Shown piece by piece: positions 33,672 through 44,079 of a stretch of DNA of 64,000 nt. Under the pieces are notes generated by a model. The model did not search any database and was not told where the DNA came from. It saw only the letters and a list, made by a program, of their open reading frames with translations. The DNA comes from Pinus tabuliformis (taxonomy: Eukaryota; Streptophyta; Pinopsida; Pinales; Pinaceae): assembly GCA_031772625.1 (NCBI GenBank), contig CM062808.1, positions 472,747,655-472,811,654 on the forward strand. Direction: 5' to 3'. The translations under genes and the position numbers were made by a program. Position 1 is the stretch's first letter, and the number at the start of each line of letters is the position of its first letter.

Positions 33672-35056
33672 TTCGATTTGGAGTTCGAGAAATCCAAGTC
33701 TAAGAAATCCTTAGTCTTTGCCGAGTTAATGTGTGATTTCTCGCGTGCTGACACAGAAACAGTGGCAGAGGAGCCCATTGCGGACGAATCTTTGTTTCTT
33801 ATCAGTAGTTTAGATCCGTGGTATGGGGATATAATCGTCTATCTCGAGACCCAATCCTTTCGGCCGGAAATCTCAAAGTCGGAGCGTCGGAAAAATCGAT
33901 TCCAGTCCCAACAATACAAAATCATTGGAGATACTCTTTATCGTCGTGGGGCGGACTTGATTTTTCGACGTTTCTTAACTCATGAGGAAGCTGAAAGGGT
34001 TTTGAATGACTGTCACTCTGGAGCGTGTGGCGGTCATATGTCTGGGTATGCCACAGCCCAAAAGATACTGCGCGCTAGCTATTTCTGGTCGTCCTTATTT
34101 AAAGACTGTATTATTGAAAATGCCACAACTGTCAGGTGTTTGATCGAATGATGCATTCGCCACCTGCTCCTCTCCACCCTATAATTTATGTTGGTCCTTT
34201 CGCCAAATGGGGTATCGACTTTATTACTTGTAACCCTCACTCGGTCGGGGGGCATGCGTATATCATCCTTGCGGTTGATTATTTTACTAAGTGGGCCGAG
34301 GCAATGCCTACATTCGAGGCAGACGGAAAGACAACAGCGATTTTCGTATTCAATCACATTATTGCTAGGTTTGGTGTCCCACAAGCGATAATCACTGACC
34401 ATGGGCGCCATTTTCGAAACATTATGATGACAGAACTTATAGGCTAGCTTGGTTTACGTCATGATAGTTCTACTCCTTATTATCCCCAAGCGAACGGTCT
34501 GGTTGAGTCTATCAACAAAGTTCTAGTTATCATGATCCGATGGATCATTGGTATTCATCGGTCGAATTGGCACAACATGTTATTTTCGGCGCTGTGGGCA
34601 TACCGAACCTCAGTAAAAACATCAACAGGGTTCACTCCTTTCCAACTAGTTTATGGTTTGGAAGCTGTGCTGCCCATTGAATGCGAAATCCCGTCACTGC
34701 AAATGGCCATCGAATTACTCCCAGCTACTTCCGAAGAGGAGAAGCGTCTGTTATACTTAGCTAAATTAGATGAGACTCGACGTGAAGCTGCTTTAGCAAT
34801 CGAGACTCACGCAAAACGAATGAAAGCTCAGTATGACCGGAATTTGACCCCTCACAATTTTTCGGAAGGAGACCTAGTGTTGTTATATGATCAAGCTAAT
34901 GATAAGTTAGGTGCTAGAAAATTCGTTCCTATGTGGTATGGGCCCTACATTGTAAAGCGAAAGCTAGCAAAAGGGGCCTATGAGCTGGTAGACTTTGACG
35001 GGGACTCTTTGGGTAAACCCAGAAATGGACTTTACCTAAAGAGGTATTATGCTTAA
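33672..35056 (+). pseudogene. R5 integrase
   Basis: The zinc-binding domain starts with CHSGACGGHMSG and ends with CHNC, which is split by a single-base loss in an A-run near 34115. The DDE core is complete: Asp 34217 (GIDFIT), Asp 34397 (ITDHGRHF) and Glu 34505 (GLVESINK), with 35 residues between the last two. TAG 34445-34447 fits a mutated CAG (Gln). The C-terminus has the gypsy G-P-Y/F-like motif (MWYGPYIVKRKLAKGAYEL) and no chromodomain. It ends with LYLKRYYA. Confidence 0.92.
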
Positions 35057-35108
35057 ATGATGGGTATGGAGATTTTAGTTAGGATTAGTTTTCTCTTTCT
35101 AGCTGGTA

Positions 35109-35170
35109 TGTGTGCTTAGTTTAGACTGTGTGTTTAGTTTAAGACAGTGTGCTTAGTTTAGAGAGTGTGT
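35109..35170. repeat. About 18-bp tandem repeat, three units
   Basis: Three diverged units of GTGTG(C/T)TTAGTTTA(A)GA(C) follow the integrase stop. Directly after comes a pyrimidine stretch ending TTGCAG before the ATG of the second RNase H, so this spacer could be an intron, with GTATGT at 35106 as a possible donor. Confidence 0.6.
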
Positions 35171-35217
35171 TTTCGTCGTTATTCGGGCTTATCTTGGTTT
35201 TACTCTTGATATTGCAG

Positions 35218-35637
35218 ATGTCGATGCCTCTCCAAACGTACATTGGATTTGCTGATGGTGCTTGTCGTAGTACACGAAATATCTCTTCCGCAGCTTGGGT
35301 TATATATTCGCCCTCTGACGAGTTAGTTTCTATGCATGGGGTGAGCCTCGGTCAAACAACAAACAACATTGCATAATACAGTGCAGTGATTGAATTATTA
35401 TCTAAATCTATTTCATTTGGGATTCGGAGTTTGATAGTGAGGTTAGATTCTGAACTCGTTGTATTACAGCTTAATAGAGTCTATGCCATTAGAAATCCAG
35501 TGTTATTAAGGTTGTTTTTTAGGGTGCGTCTCTTGGAACGTGAGTTTGATTACATTGAATATCAACATATTCCAAGGTCTTTAAACACATTAGCAGATGC
35601 AATGGCGTCTCGAATGTTAAATAGATATTTGCAATAA
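35218..35637 (+). pseudogene. R5 second (archaeal-type) RNase H, downstream of integrase
   Basis: ATG 35218 gives a 139-codon domain with the four acidic positions of type I RNase H. They are Asp in FADGAC (35254), a stop codon TAA at 35374-35376 exactly where Glu is expected (TNNIA-stop-YSAVIELL), Asp in VRLDSELVV and Asp in NTLADAMASR. GAA to TAA is a single change. The HIPRSLN block is intact. Such an extra RNase H is characteristic of Tat-like elements. Here it follows integrase and lies in a separate ORF. Confidence 0.88.
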
Positions 35638-35832
35638 TCATAAATGTAAATTTATAAACATTTCATCACACATATTTAACAAAATAAGCCGGTAATAATG
35701 ATATATATAGATAGGAGTGTGTCAAAAAATATACATCGTCTTCGATCATAGGTTGAAAAACACCTTATGATCGGCAAAAATGATAAGTACAAAAAGTCAA
35801 AATGTCACATGTATCTACAAATGACCATCCAA

Positions 35833-37047
35833 TCACTGGTGGTGCTCTCTATACGACACCACTGCATGGGCTACCCTACACAAAAACCTCCTAAAAGGTC
35901 CCGGGACTGCGACTACATAGCGCTGAAGTCTGATAGGAATATCATCTATGGTCGTCTCTAGTATATCCGTCGTCAGACGCTCTAGATCCTGCTCCAACTC
36001 AGCTAGTGTCTCTGCGGCCGCGTCCTGTGGGGCCGGTGCCGGTGCAGCTGGATGTCTCCTCTCAAAAGCCCGGAGATTGGCTGGACGCCGTGGGCCTACA
36101 TCTGCATTCTGAAAATTTTTACTGTCAGTTTTGAGACGATATATATAAAAACAAAAAAAATAGATAATTTAAAAACTTGTGAAAAATGAAGTACCTCTGT
36201 CATCCCATTGTTCTCCCTGTGGAAGAACCATGTCCGGATCATTGCGAAAATCCATTCTGGCATAAGGAAAATCCTGAATCACAAAGACCTGGATCTCCAG
36301 CCAGTGAAAGTAACCATCAGGAAATCGAACAACTGCTGCTCCCTCGTCAGGATGCCGAGCCATTACTGCAACCCACCACGTCAACTTAGGCTCCAGGGGA
36401 GGCCCAACTGGAACTGTAAGATGCTGGGGGATCAGCATTGGAACTCTCTCTAAGGCAAAGCTCACAATTAAAGGCCCATATCCAAAGGTCTTCAGTTGTC
36501 CGCTCTTTGCCCTAGTTAGTTGGCCCTTCATATTGGCCAACACAGCATCGCACCAGTTGAAAATGGTGCCTTGGAAGCAATCTATAGCCATCCGCATTTG
36601 GAAACCAGTGGCTATGTGAAAAGCGGCAGCGCCGCAAAGTCTAGTAACAGTAAAGGCTATCACCATAAGTTCAAGTCGGGATATGTATTTGATTTCTATC
36701 CCCTTCTCCTGGTTTTGATTGTTGCACCACTCTAGCCGGAGACTAGCAAGGGATTGGCCACCCGGCCTAGTCCCATATAGAGAGAGTTGCTCGCCCCTGT
36801 TAGGCAAGCCAGTGAGAAAATATATGTCGGAGGGCTCTATCTCGAGCTGGTACTCTCCGATGTAGAAACATTGATCCTGAATGTTCCACCTTTCAACCAA
36901 CCACTCTAAGAATGGCACCTGGGCCCTCATGCCAGGTATGGCCCAGTACTTGTAGAGACCGCATGCCTTTAAAGCATAAATAGAAGGTTGATGACCCATT
37001 GCGGCCAAATCAACGTATTCGTGTTCTCTTTCACGCCAATCTAGCAT
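35833..37047 (-). CDS. Antisense two-exon gene in R5: plant-mobile-domain-like protein
   Basis: My model is exon 37047-36195, a 93-bp AT-rich intron (GT at 36194, AG ending at 36102) and exon 36101-35833: 373 residues with no stop. The start ATG has CCACC before it. An upstream ATG (37089) lies across a likely 3' splice site (GTGTAG). The first exon carries the domain pattern: LVERW, then GEYQLEIEPSDIYFLTGLP, and a hydrophobic helix with LCGAAAFHIATGF. The second exon is Pro/Ala-rich then coiled-coil (LAELEQDLERLTTDILETT) and ends VSYREHHQ. Plant mobile domain proteins occur both as host nuclear proteins and inside transposons. It is unclear whether this one is expressed. A skipped intron would stop at 36169. 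Confidence 0.7.
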
Positions 37048-37089
37048 GGTGGGCAATCTACACACCAAAAAACAATGACTAGAATTCAT

Positions 37090-39278
37090 AAAATAAAAAT
37101 TTGATGGTTGATTTTTGTGTTTGGGGTTTGAAAATCCGCTTTGCGCGGAGTACGCACCCCGCGTTCAGAAAACAGAGCGGGGGTACGCAACTGTTCTAAA
37201 GGTGGGCTGCGTACTCCGACCTTTTTCCTATATACGAAAAAGTCAGGGTACGCAGGTCACCCATGGGGCACCTGCGTACCCCGAAAAGCGGACCCTAAAA
37301 CCCAAAACCCTCTAAAAAATCAATCTAAGACTTAAAATGAAATTCTAAATGGATGAAATTGAAGAGGAGGATGTTGTGAAATACCTGAAAGAGACGGCGC
37401 TCGATTCTGACGGTCGGATTCTCCGCAATGTCCACGGGAAGTTTCTTGTCAAAAGCCCTTTTCTCAACCTCAACAGTAAAATGGTAAAAATGACATGGTA
37501 AAAAGTCTTTTTATAGGTTTTTTGGATAAATGAATGCTAAGTTTGTTTATTTTTCACCGTGAAAGGATATTTTTCAATGTATTTTTGCCTATCTTAAACA
37601 GGTATGAGTAATGTGTTGTTTTTGTGCAGGACAAAGGGACTTTAAGGTAAAATCATCATTTTTCACGAACCAAGAAATCAGAGTCATCTTTTAAGCCCTT
37701 TTTTCACTCCTAAAACATGAAAAGGTTGCCGAGCGTTTCTTTTACACTCGTTAAAATGGAATTAAAATACGGTCCTCTTATAGCCCTTTTATGACCATAA
37801 AAACAAGAAAATATCGTCGGATTTTTGTCGTTTCAAATTCGATATTGGAAATAAAACGACGTGTCCTTGATCGCTTTTTACTTTTCAAGTCAAAGGCACT
37901 AATCATGAAAGTACTCCTTGGTCGCAAGATCAAGCGGTTCTCTCAGGTATGATTTTATACTTTTTCGGGCTTGAGAGACACAAATTTACGAAAAAGTTCA
38001 CCTTGGAGTCTTCTTTAGTTTTTTCAGACTCTCTAAAAATTGAAAAACGCCGAGTTTCTCCTATACTGGACTCGTTAAAATTTCACAGTAAAGGACCTGT
38101 TCGATTACAAATAGGAACGGACCACTCCTTCTTAGGGTCCGAATCTAAACTAAGTTGGACTCATCCGAAGGATGAGCTTATAATCAAGCATATGTTATCC
38201 TCCTCAAGCTTGTAAAAAATAAAGAGGTACTTGCCAGAAATGGTGGGGGAAAAGAGAGAAGAATGAACCTATTTGTTATCCTTTGTTACAGAAGAACCTT
38301 ATCACTGCTCTTGAACACGACACCTTTCATTCACCTGGGTTGGGAAATCCTTTGCCTTAAAGTTAATCAAACCTCTTTGAAAGTCTTCAACCGTTTCTGG
38401 GTATTAACTTTGGGTCAATCGTCACCAAACCATCTGTCGTGTCGTTATGTGTTCAAGAGGTCTCTGCAAATAAACCATTCATATGCAAAATACATGTCAT
38501 CCATTTTGACCATCCCTGAGTCAGTCCTTACAGCAACATTTCTTCAACTTGAATAATGATTTCGTGTTGTGGGCTTGCCTGCGACGGGTCGCTTTCTATC
38601 GACATCAGCACATTATCTAGAAAGATGACTTAGAAATCGTCAGTACCTTGAAGTCTGCATGCATCAATGGCAGGTTTCTCGCCTTTGACGATAGTTTACA
38701 TCATTGACTTTCGATCAAGGGATTCCGTGACGTGTTCGACATCAACCCATTCATTCACATTTCATGGATTGTACTGGGTACTTTGAGAACCATTGACATC
38801 ACTGGTGGTCTCTCTCACACTTGTTAACAGTTTACATCATCGTCTGGTAATCAAGTGGTTTCTACCATGTTCGACGTCAACTCATTTATTCGCATGGATA
38901 GAATCGTACCAATTCGGGAAGTAGAAATGAAGACCCTGGATCTAGTTTCCACCATCCAGCCTGCGAGGAGTTTTGTATTCATTATATAGTAGACTTATCA
39001 TAAACAGATGGCTGCGTCCATACTGTGTCTACAAAAGTCTATGATTGTGATGTACTGCAAAATCATTCTTGTATCAGAGCAGTAGTTAGATTGTTAGTTA
39101 AAGTTTTCAATCTGAGTATGGGAATGCCTACCTCAGCGATGATATCATCTTATATATGTATTTTGTGTTGAATATTTGCAGGTTCTGACCGGGCTCTCCG
39201 CAAGATACTCCTTGAAATGATAAAGTACTTCACCCTTCCTAGATCTTATGAAACCCTAATCTACTACAGGCTTCGCAC
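37090..39278. other. R5 3' non-coding region
   Basis: 37140-37290 has five GCGTAC or GTACGC words, just upstream of the antisense gene. On the minus strand near 37385 a CAG|GTATTT donor-like site could end a 5' untranslated exon of that gene. From about 37930, and most clearly at 38555-39278, the sequence matches R4 (44430-44580 and 45165-45842), including CATCAGCACATTATCTAG. No sense gene is seen. Confidence 0.65.
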
Positions 39279-39292
39279 TTTAGGGGGCAATC
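39279..39292 (+). promoter_or_regulatory. R5 polypurine tract
   Basis: TTTAGGGGGCAATC directly precedes the 3' LTR. It is almost the same as the R4 tract. Confidence 0.85.
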
Positions 39293-40340
39293 TGTTACAC
39301 CAAAAAATGTCACCATGACTATTTGCAGTTAGTATGGCTCCATCTACTGTCATACTATCCTCCTTGCCAAGTCTCATGCCTCTGCTCTTCATGTCAAACT
39401 CCAAAAAAGAAGAGAAAAGTCATTTAAAGTCAATTATCTCTGGTACGCAGTTTCTCTTAGCCTTACCTGCGTGTACGCAACCCAAGTTCACAATACCTGT
39501 GTACTTGTACGCTCTGTATGTAAAGGGGTGGGTGCGTACCCCTGTAAAGGTCAAAAGGCGCGAGTTTCATCTTTAAAAAGTTACTTGTGGTCATTTCTAG
39601 AGCATTCTAGAAGCTTGTTTGACGTGTATGAAGCACCTCAAGATGGTTCATGTACCCAAAGAAAGAGGAACTTATCCCATGAAGAGGGGAGCTATCCCAT
39701 TGAAAGAGGGGCTTATCCCATCCATGGTGGAGCTAATTAACTTCCTCTAGAGCACTATAAATACAGGCATTGGGCCAGAGGGAGGGAGGTTGAAAGCTGA
39801 ACATTCCTAAGGGTAGATGCTGCTAGAATTAGGACTTCTTTGTAGAAGCTTGTGAGGAGAGATTACCATCTTTGCTTGTTCTATTTGGAAGTGGGTGAGC
39901 TGATCAGAGTAAAGGAGAACTCTTGTGGACCCTGGGAGGAACTTGCACAACACCAAGGCTCAGGTTGTAATGGTTTCTTTTGTTACCTTTTAATACAAAT
40001 TAGTCCATTCTTCTCAACAATTTGTTATTTATGAGTTGTTTCATATACTCCTTGGTCTATATGTTAAATATGTTTTATTTTATGTGATATTCAGGTGCTA
40101 TTTAATCGTTTGATTGTTAGTGGATGCAGGTTTCGAAGAGAAGGAGGAGCTCATCCGGATCAACGAAGCTGGACTGCTACAACAGTGTTGGGTTACAGGT
40201 AAGATCTAAACACTTGATTTCTCATATTGTAATGCATATTTAGAGAAGGATTGCTCTTATTTGTCTTGTTTGTCACTAGAAAGTCTTAGGCTTCTAGGGA
40301 GGTCGGTTGTGTCCGCACCGTCGACTCTTTCCGCATGACA
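39293..40340 (+). repeat. R5 3' LTR
   Basis: It is the same length as the 5' copy (1048 bp) and identical except for 17 positions by my count. TATAAATA is at 39756. It is followed by the duplication CTAGG. Confidence 0.97.
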
Positions 40341-40345
40341 CTAGG

Positions 40346-41089
40346 GAAAATGCATTAGATGTGCTCTTTGCTCTTTATCAAAGATTTGATTTCTCTATCC
40401 CTATTGGCTAAGGTCTTCATTGTTCAATTGAATGAGAAGAATGTTTATCATATTAATTGAATTTTAGTAATTGCAAACATACATCACGTGGTGAACCTTG
40501 AAAGGAAAATTCTAAAGAAGATCAACTTAAAATTTATTTGAATTTACCTAATGGAGCATTGTCACCTAATGCAAAACATTTAGCGGTTCTAGGCTAGAGA
40601 TGTGTTCCGGCATTGTAAAACAAAGCAGTTGTCGCTAACTTGTCTATAATACATCTCAAGTGTGATACCTCATTCCACATATTTGAGTATATCGTAGCTC
40701 ATCCACATACCTTCGGGTATATAGGGTGGTGTTACAATATGTAAAGTATATGGGAATGCTCTCATTGTGCAGTTTTTCATTAGACAACACTTATACAGAT
40801 TTGGCCTCCACGTACTTTTGGGTATATATGGGAGGACAACACTAGGTTTCTATCCATCCTTAGTAAACAAGTCTACCACCTTGTGCACTATAATACACTG
40901 AACACAACATTCGGGGAGATTGCTTGCCTGTACTTCTTGGTTTGCCAGGAGGTATTCTGCAATTCATAGTTGCTTGGTAAACCTTTTGCTAGATTATAAC
41001 TCTTTTGTTTTGTTATGTTACTTTGATGAAAATTAATTTAATTAACCGCGGATAACATCCTCCATGCTCGCTCCTTAGTTAATCTTAGG
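40346..41089 (+). other. R4 leader, part after R5
   Basis: No gene is present. The phrase CCACATACCTTCGGGTATAT near 40700 recurs in looser form near 40807, so the leader contains diverged internal repeats. Confidence 0.55.
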
Positions 41090-41860
41090 TTGAAACATAT
41101 GGAAAAAAATCCAAATTCCACCAGTCAAGGAATTCCTTTTAATCGAAATCCTAGTCCTTTTCCTCCTTTCGGAAATATTGGTGCTCCTTATATGGCTACA
41201 TTGTCCCTTCCAAGATTTACCATTGGCTTGCCAGTATGGTTGTTTTCAACCTCCTTAGTTCAAAATGTCGTGATTTCTCTGTAATCAACTCCACTTCCAA
41301 CTAGACAAAATCAACCTCTAGTTGATCCTAAAGTTGACCCTTTGCCTTCTTCCTCGGTTGTTTCTTCCTCCTCTTCTTCCTCTTCGCCTAGTGAAAGTAT
41401 TGTTACTAGTAACTAGGTGGCTAAGAAGAAGAAGAAAGGGAAGAAGAATAAGAAGAAGAAAATTCAATAGAGGGGAAACCAAGCAACCATTGCTTTAAAT
41501 GCAACATCTGATGAGAAACCATCCATCAAGCCTCACAAAGTTCGATATCCATGCAAACTTTGTGCGGGAGACCATCTTCTTCGAAATTTTCCTGATATTC
41601 CTCAGATCTTAGAAGAATGGTCTTCTTGTTCACATCATCCTGTGTCATCAACTTCAAGAGATCATGTTGGTGACACACCATCAACTATGGAAAGAAGGGT
41701 AAAGTTAAGTTTCCTTGTAGGTTATGTGAAGGGAATCACCCCATTAACCTTTGTCCCTATCTGGATGAAGCCAAAAAAGAGTTGGATAACTGTCATGCTT
41801 CACCGCAGCGAATTCCATCTGGTTACAGGAGACTCTCCCTTAATTCTTCACTAGTTGATG
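41090..41860 (+). pseudogene. R4 gag remnant with zinc knuckles
   Basis: The start (ATG 41099) has a Pro/Phe-rich stretch and YMATLSLPRFT, which lines up with PFIATLDLPDLT of R5 gag. The capsid core is gone. After Ser-rich and Lys-rich segments comes KLCAGDHLLRNF, the C-x2-C-x3-H knuckle with the last Cys changed to Phe. A second knuckle follows at 41700, readable only in another frame. Several stops and shifts are present. Confidence 0.75.
41698..41842 (+). repeat. Segment duplicated at 43764-43906
   Basis: About 145 bp around the second zinc knuckle (GTAAAGTTAAGTTTCC..) recur 2 kb downstream, between two blocks of the tandem array. The downstream copy keeps the knuckle in frame better than this one. 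Confidence 0.85.
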
Positions 41861-42199
41861 AATTGACTGACTCAAATCAACCATCGGTCAAAGCCACTCT
41901 CTCTGAAAGTCAATCCTATGAGTTTATACCCAACCCAAATCAACTGGTTGAGGAAACAATTTACCCAATTTCACCTTCATTTAATCGTACCTTTAAGCAA
42001 GTGAATATGATACTACTTAGGTTATTTTTGTTTCTTCATATTATAATGAGATTGGGGGCAATCCTCCCGTTCCATCAAGATAGGAGGAAAATCCTCCCAT
42101 TCTCGTAACTCAAGGGCTTAATTCTCCCATTATTATGGTACCCCCTCCAAGTAGTCTAGTCACTTCCTTTTATTGGAATCGACTGGTAGGATTTCATCT

Positions 42200-42790
42200 T
42201 CCTCCTTATGTGCCTTTCCATATCATAGTATAGGTTTGTAATATGATTGTATCTGACACTATTATAGATGAAGGTGCATCTGTGAGTATCCTTTCCTCCA
42301 CTGCTTGGCAAGTGCTCGGTTCATCGCCACTTGTGCTTGTTACCTAGAATCTGTTGGCTTTTCATAGAGGAACCAATCAACCATTAGGGATCCTCCCTCA
42401 GTTACCTATTACTTTGGGAGGAAAAATCATTTATCTAAATGTGATGGTAGTCCTAGGCCCTTTAGATTACAATGTGCTTCTTGGACGCGACTATGTTTAT
42501 GACATGGGAGCTATTGTTTCAACACTCTTTCGACTGATTTGTTTCCTGCATGAAGGCATAATTGTCACCGTTGACCAGCTTTCATTTTCAGGTACAAATA
42601 TGGCTTCTAGTAAACCAACTTCCTTTAATGGTCATTTTGTACCAATGGTATCATCACCACCATGAGTTAATTATGTGGCAACACGTTCCATACCTACATC
42701 AACTGACGATCAATTCAATGATGTTGTACATCATGTACTGGGGGCATTGGAACCATATCTCTCCTTCATGACCTCTTATGAGTTGTGATC
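42200..42790 (+). pseudogene. R4 protease
   Basis: The active-site motif IIDEGASVSILS has D-E-G like R5. It is followed by GILPQLPITLGGK and LDYNVLLGRDYVYDMGA. A TAG replaces Gln at about 42344 (VT-stop-NLLAF). The protein frame degrades at 42663, and sequence similar to pol ends at about 42790, where the tandem array begins. Confidence 0.82.
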
Positions 42791-42792
42791 GA

Positions 42793-43612
42793 AGAATATG
42801 AGGATAGTTCCTTGTCTTGTGTCAACCTCGTTAAAAAATGAAACCAAGGATATGAGCATAGTTCCTTGTCTTATGTCAAGCTCGTTAAAAAATGAAACAA
42901 GGAGTACGAAGATAGTTCATTGTCTTGTGTCAACCTCATTAAAACAGTGAAACAGGTCCATGAGGATAGTTCCTAGTCTTGTGTCAACCTTGTTAAAAAA
43001 TGAAATAAGGAATATGAGGATAGTTCCTTGTCTTGTGTCAACCTCGTTAAAAAATGAAACCAAGGATATGAGGATAGTTCTTTTACTGTGTCAACCTTGT
43101 TAAAAAATGAAATAGGTCCATGAGGATAGTTCTTTTACTATGTCAACCTCATTAAAAAATGAAACAAAGGGTATGAGCATAGTTCCTTGTCTTATGTCAA
43201 GCTCATTAAAAAATGAAATAAGGAATCTGAGGATAGTTCTTGGTCTTGTGTCAACCTCGTTAAAAAATGAAACCAAGGATGAGGACAATTCTTTGTCTTG
43301 TGTCAACCTCGTTAAAAAAAGAAACAAGGGTCTACAAGGATAGTTCATTGTCTTATGTCAACCTCGTTGAAAAATGAAACCAAGGAACATGAGGATAGTT
43401 CTTTTACTGTGTCAACCTCATTAAAAAAATGAAACAGCTCCCATGAGGATAGTTCCTTGTCTTGTTTCAAACTCGTTAAAAAATGAAACAAGGAATATGA
43501 GGATAGTTCCTGGTCTTGTGTCAACCTCGTGTAAAAATAAAACAAGGAGTATTAGCATATTTCCTTATCTTGTGTCAAGCTCATTAAAAAATGAAACAAC
43601 GTCCCCTGGAGC
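42793..43612. repeat. R4 tandem array, about 15 units of 54-60 bp
   Basis: The unit is built from GAGGATAGTTCCTTGTCTTG, then TGTCAACCTCGTTAAAAAAT and GAAAC(C)AAGG. Unit variants alternate (CTTGTCTTG or CTTTTACTG; ATGAG or GTCCATGAG). The array takes the place of RT, RNase H and integrase. Open frames in it on both strands come from the period. Confidence 0.93.
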
Positions 43613-43737
43613 AAAGTTCCAAGTTGAGTCTTTGATTAGATCTTGTAAAATCGTAGTCGAGTCTTTCACTTGATCTCGTAAGTGAACCTTCATTCCATCC
43701 ACCTCATAGCCATGAGTAGTCTACTTAGGGGAATGTA

Positions 43738-43929
43738 ATGAAGCTGGAGGTGCATACACCTAGTGGTAAAGTTAAGTTTCCCTGTAGGTTATGTGAAGGG
43801 AACCACCCCATTCACCTTTGTCCCTATCTGGATGAAGCCAAAAGGTGTTGGATAACCATCCTGTTTCACTGCAACGACTTCCATTTGGTTACAAGAGACT
43901 CTCCGTTTCATTATGCTAGGGGCATGTAA
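43738..43929 (+). pseudogene. R4 second copy of the zinc-knuckle segment
   Basis: Frame 43738-43929 reads GKVKFPCRLCEGNHPIHLC, a complete C-x2-C-x3-H-x4-C knuckle as in R5 gag. It is a duplicate of 41698-41842 isolated between array blocks, with no gag or protease attached. Confidence 0.75.
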
Positions 43930-43934
43930 ACCAA

Positions 43935-44075
43935 TCTCAAGCATAGTTCTTCGTTTCAAGCTTGTGTAAAAATGAAACTGAATCCAAGCATAGTTTTTCG
44001 TTTCAAGCTTGTGTAAACATGAAACTTAACCCAAGCATAGTTCCCTATGGTTCAAGTTTGTGTAAAAATGAACCC
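43935..44075. repeat. R4 second array block, three units of about 53 bp
   Basis: Units share AAGCATAGTT..TTTCAAGCTTGTGTAAAAATGAAAC, clearly related to the main array unit (GCATAGTTCC..TCAAGCTCGTTAAAAAATGAAAC). Confidence 0.85.
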
Positions 44076-44079
44076 ATCT

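Larger units (their letters stand above)
24923..40340 (+). mobile_element. R5: young Tat-like Ty3/gypsy element with antisense gene
   Basis: Two 1048-bp LTRs, exact duplication CTAGG (24918-24922 and 40341-40345), primer site and polypurine tract define a 15.4-kb element. Internal order: 2-kb leader, gag, protease, RT, RNase H, integrase, second RNase H, an antisense two-exon gene, long 3' non-coding region. I count 17 LTR mismatches, 14 of them transitions. Gag-pol is one frame with six stops plus one single-base loss, so this copy is not autonomous. Confidence 0.96.

Noticed and set aside
36186-36735. Plus-strand frames opposite the antisense gene
   Set aside because: Shadows of the minus-strand coding exon, without features.
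37385-37480. Upstream coding exon of the antisense gene (minus, ..RIERRLFQ then GTATTT)
   Set aside because: The phase does not join the next exon in the open frame; if spliced it is more likely untranslated.
42793-43612. CRISPR-like look (regular repeats)
   Set aside because: Units are contiguous diverged tandem repeats without unique spacers, in a plant retroelement.
42793-43673. Open frames across the R4 array
   Set aside because: Periodicity of the array keeps frames open; no domain.
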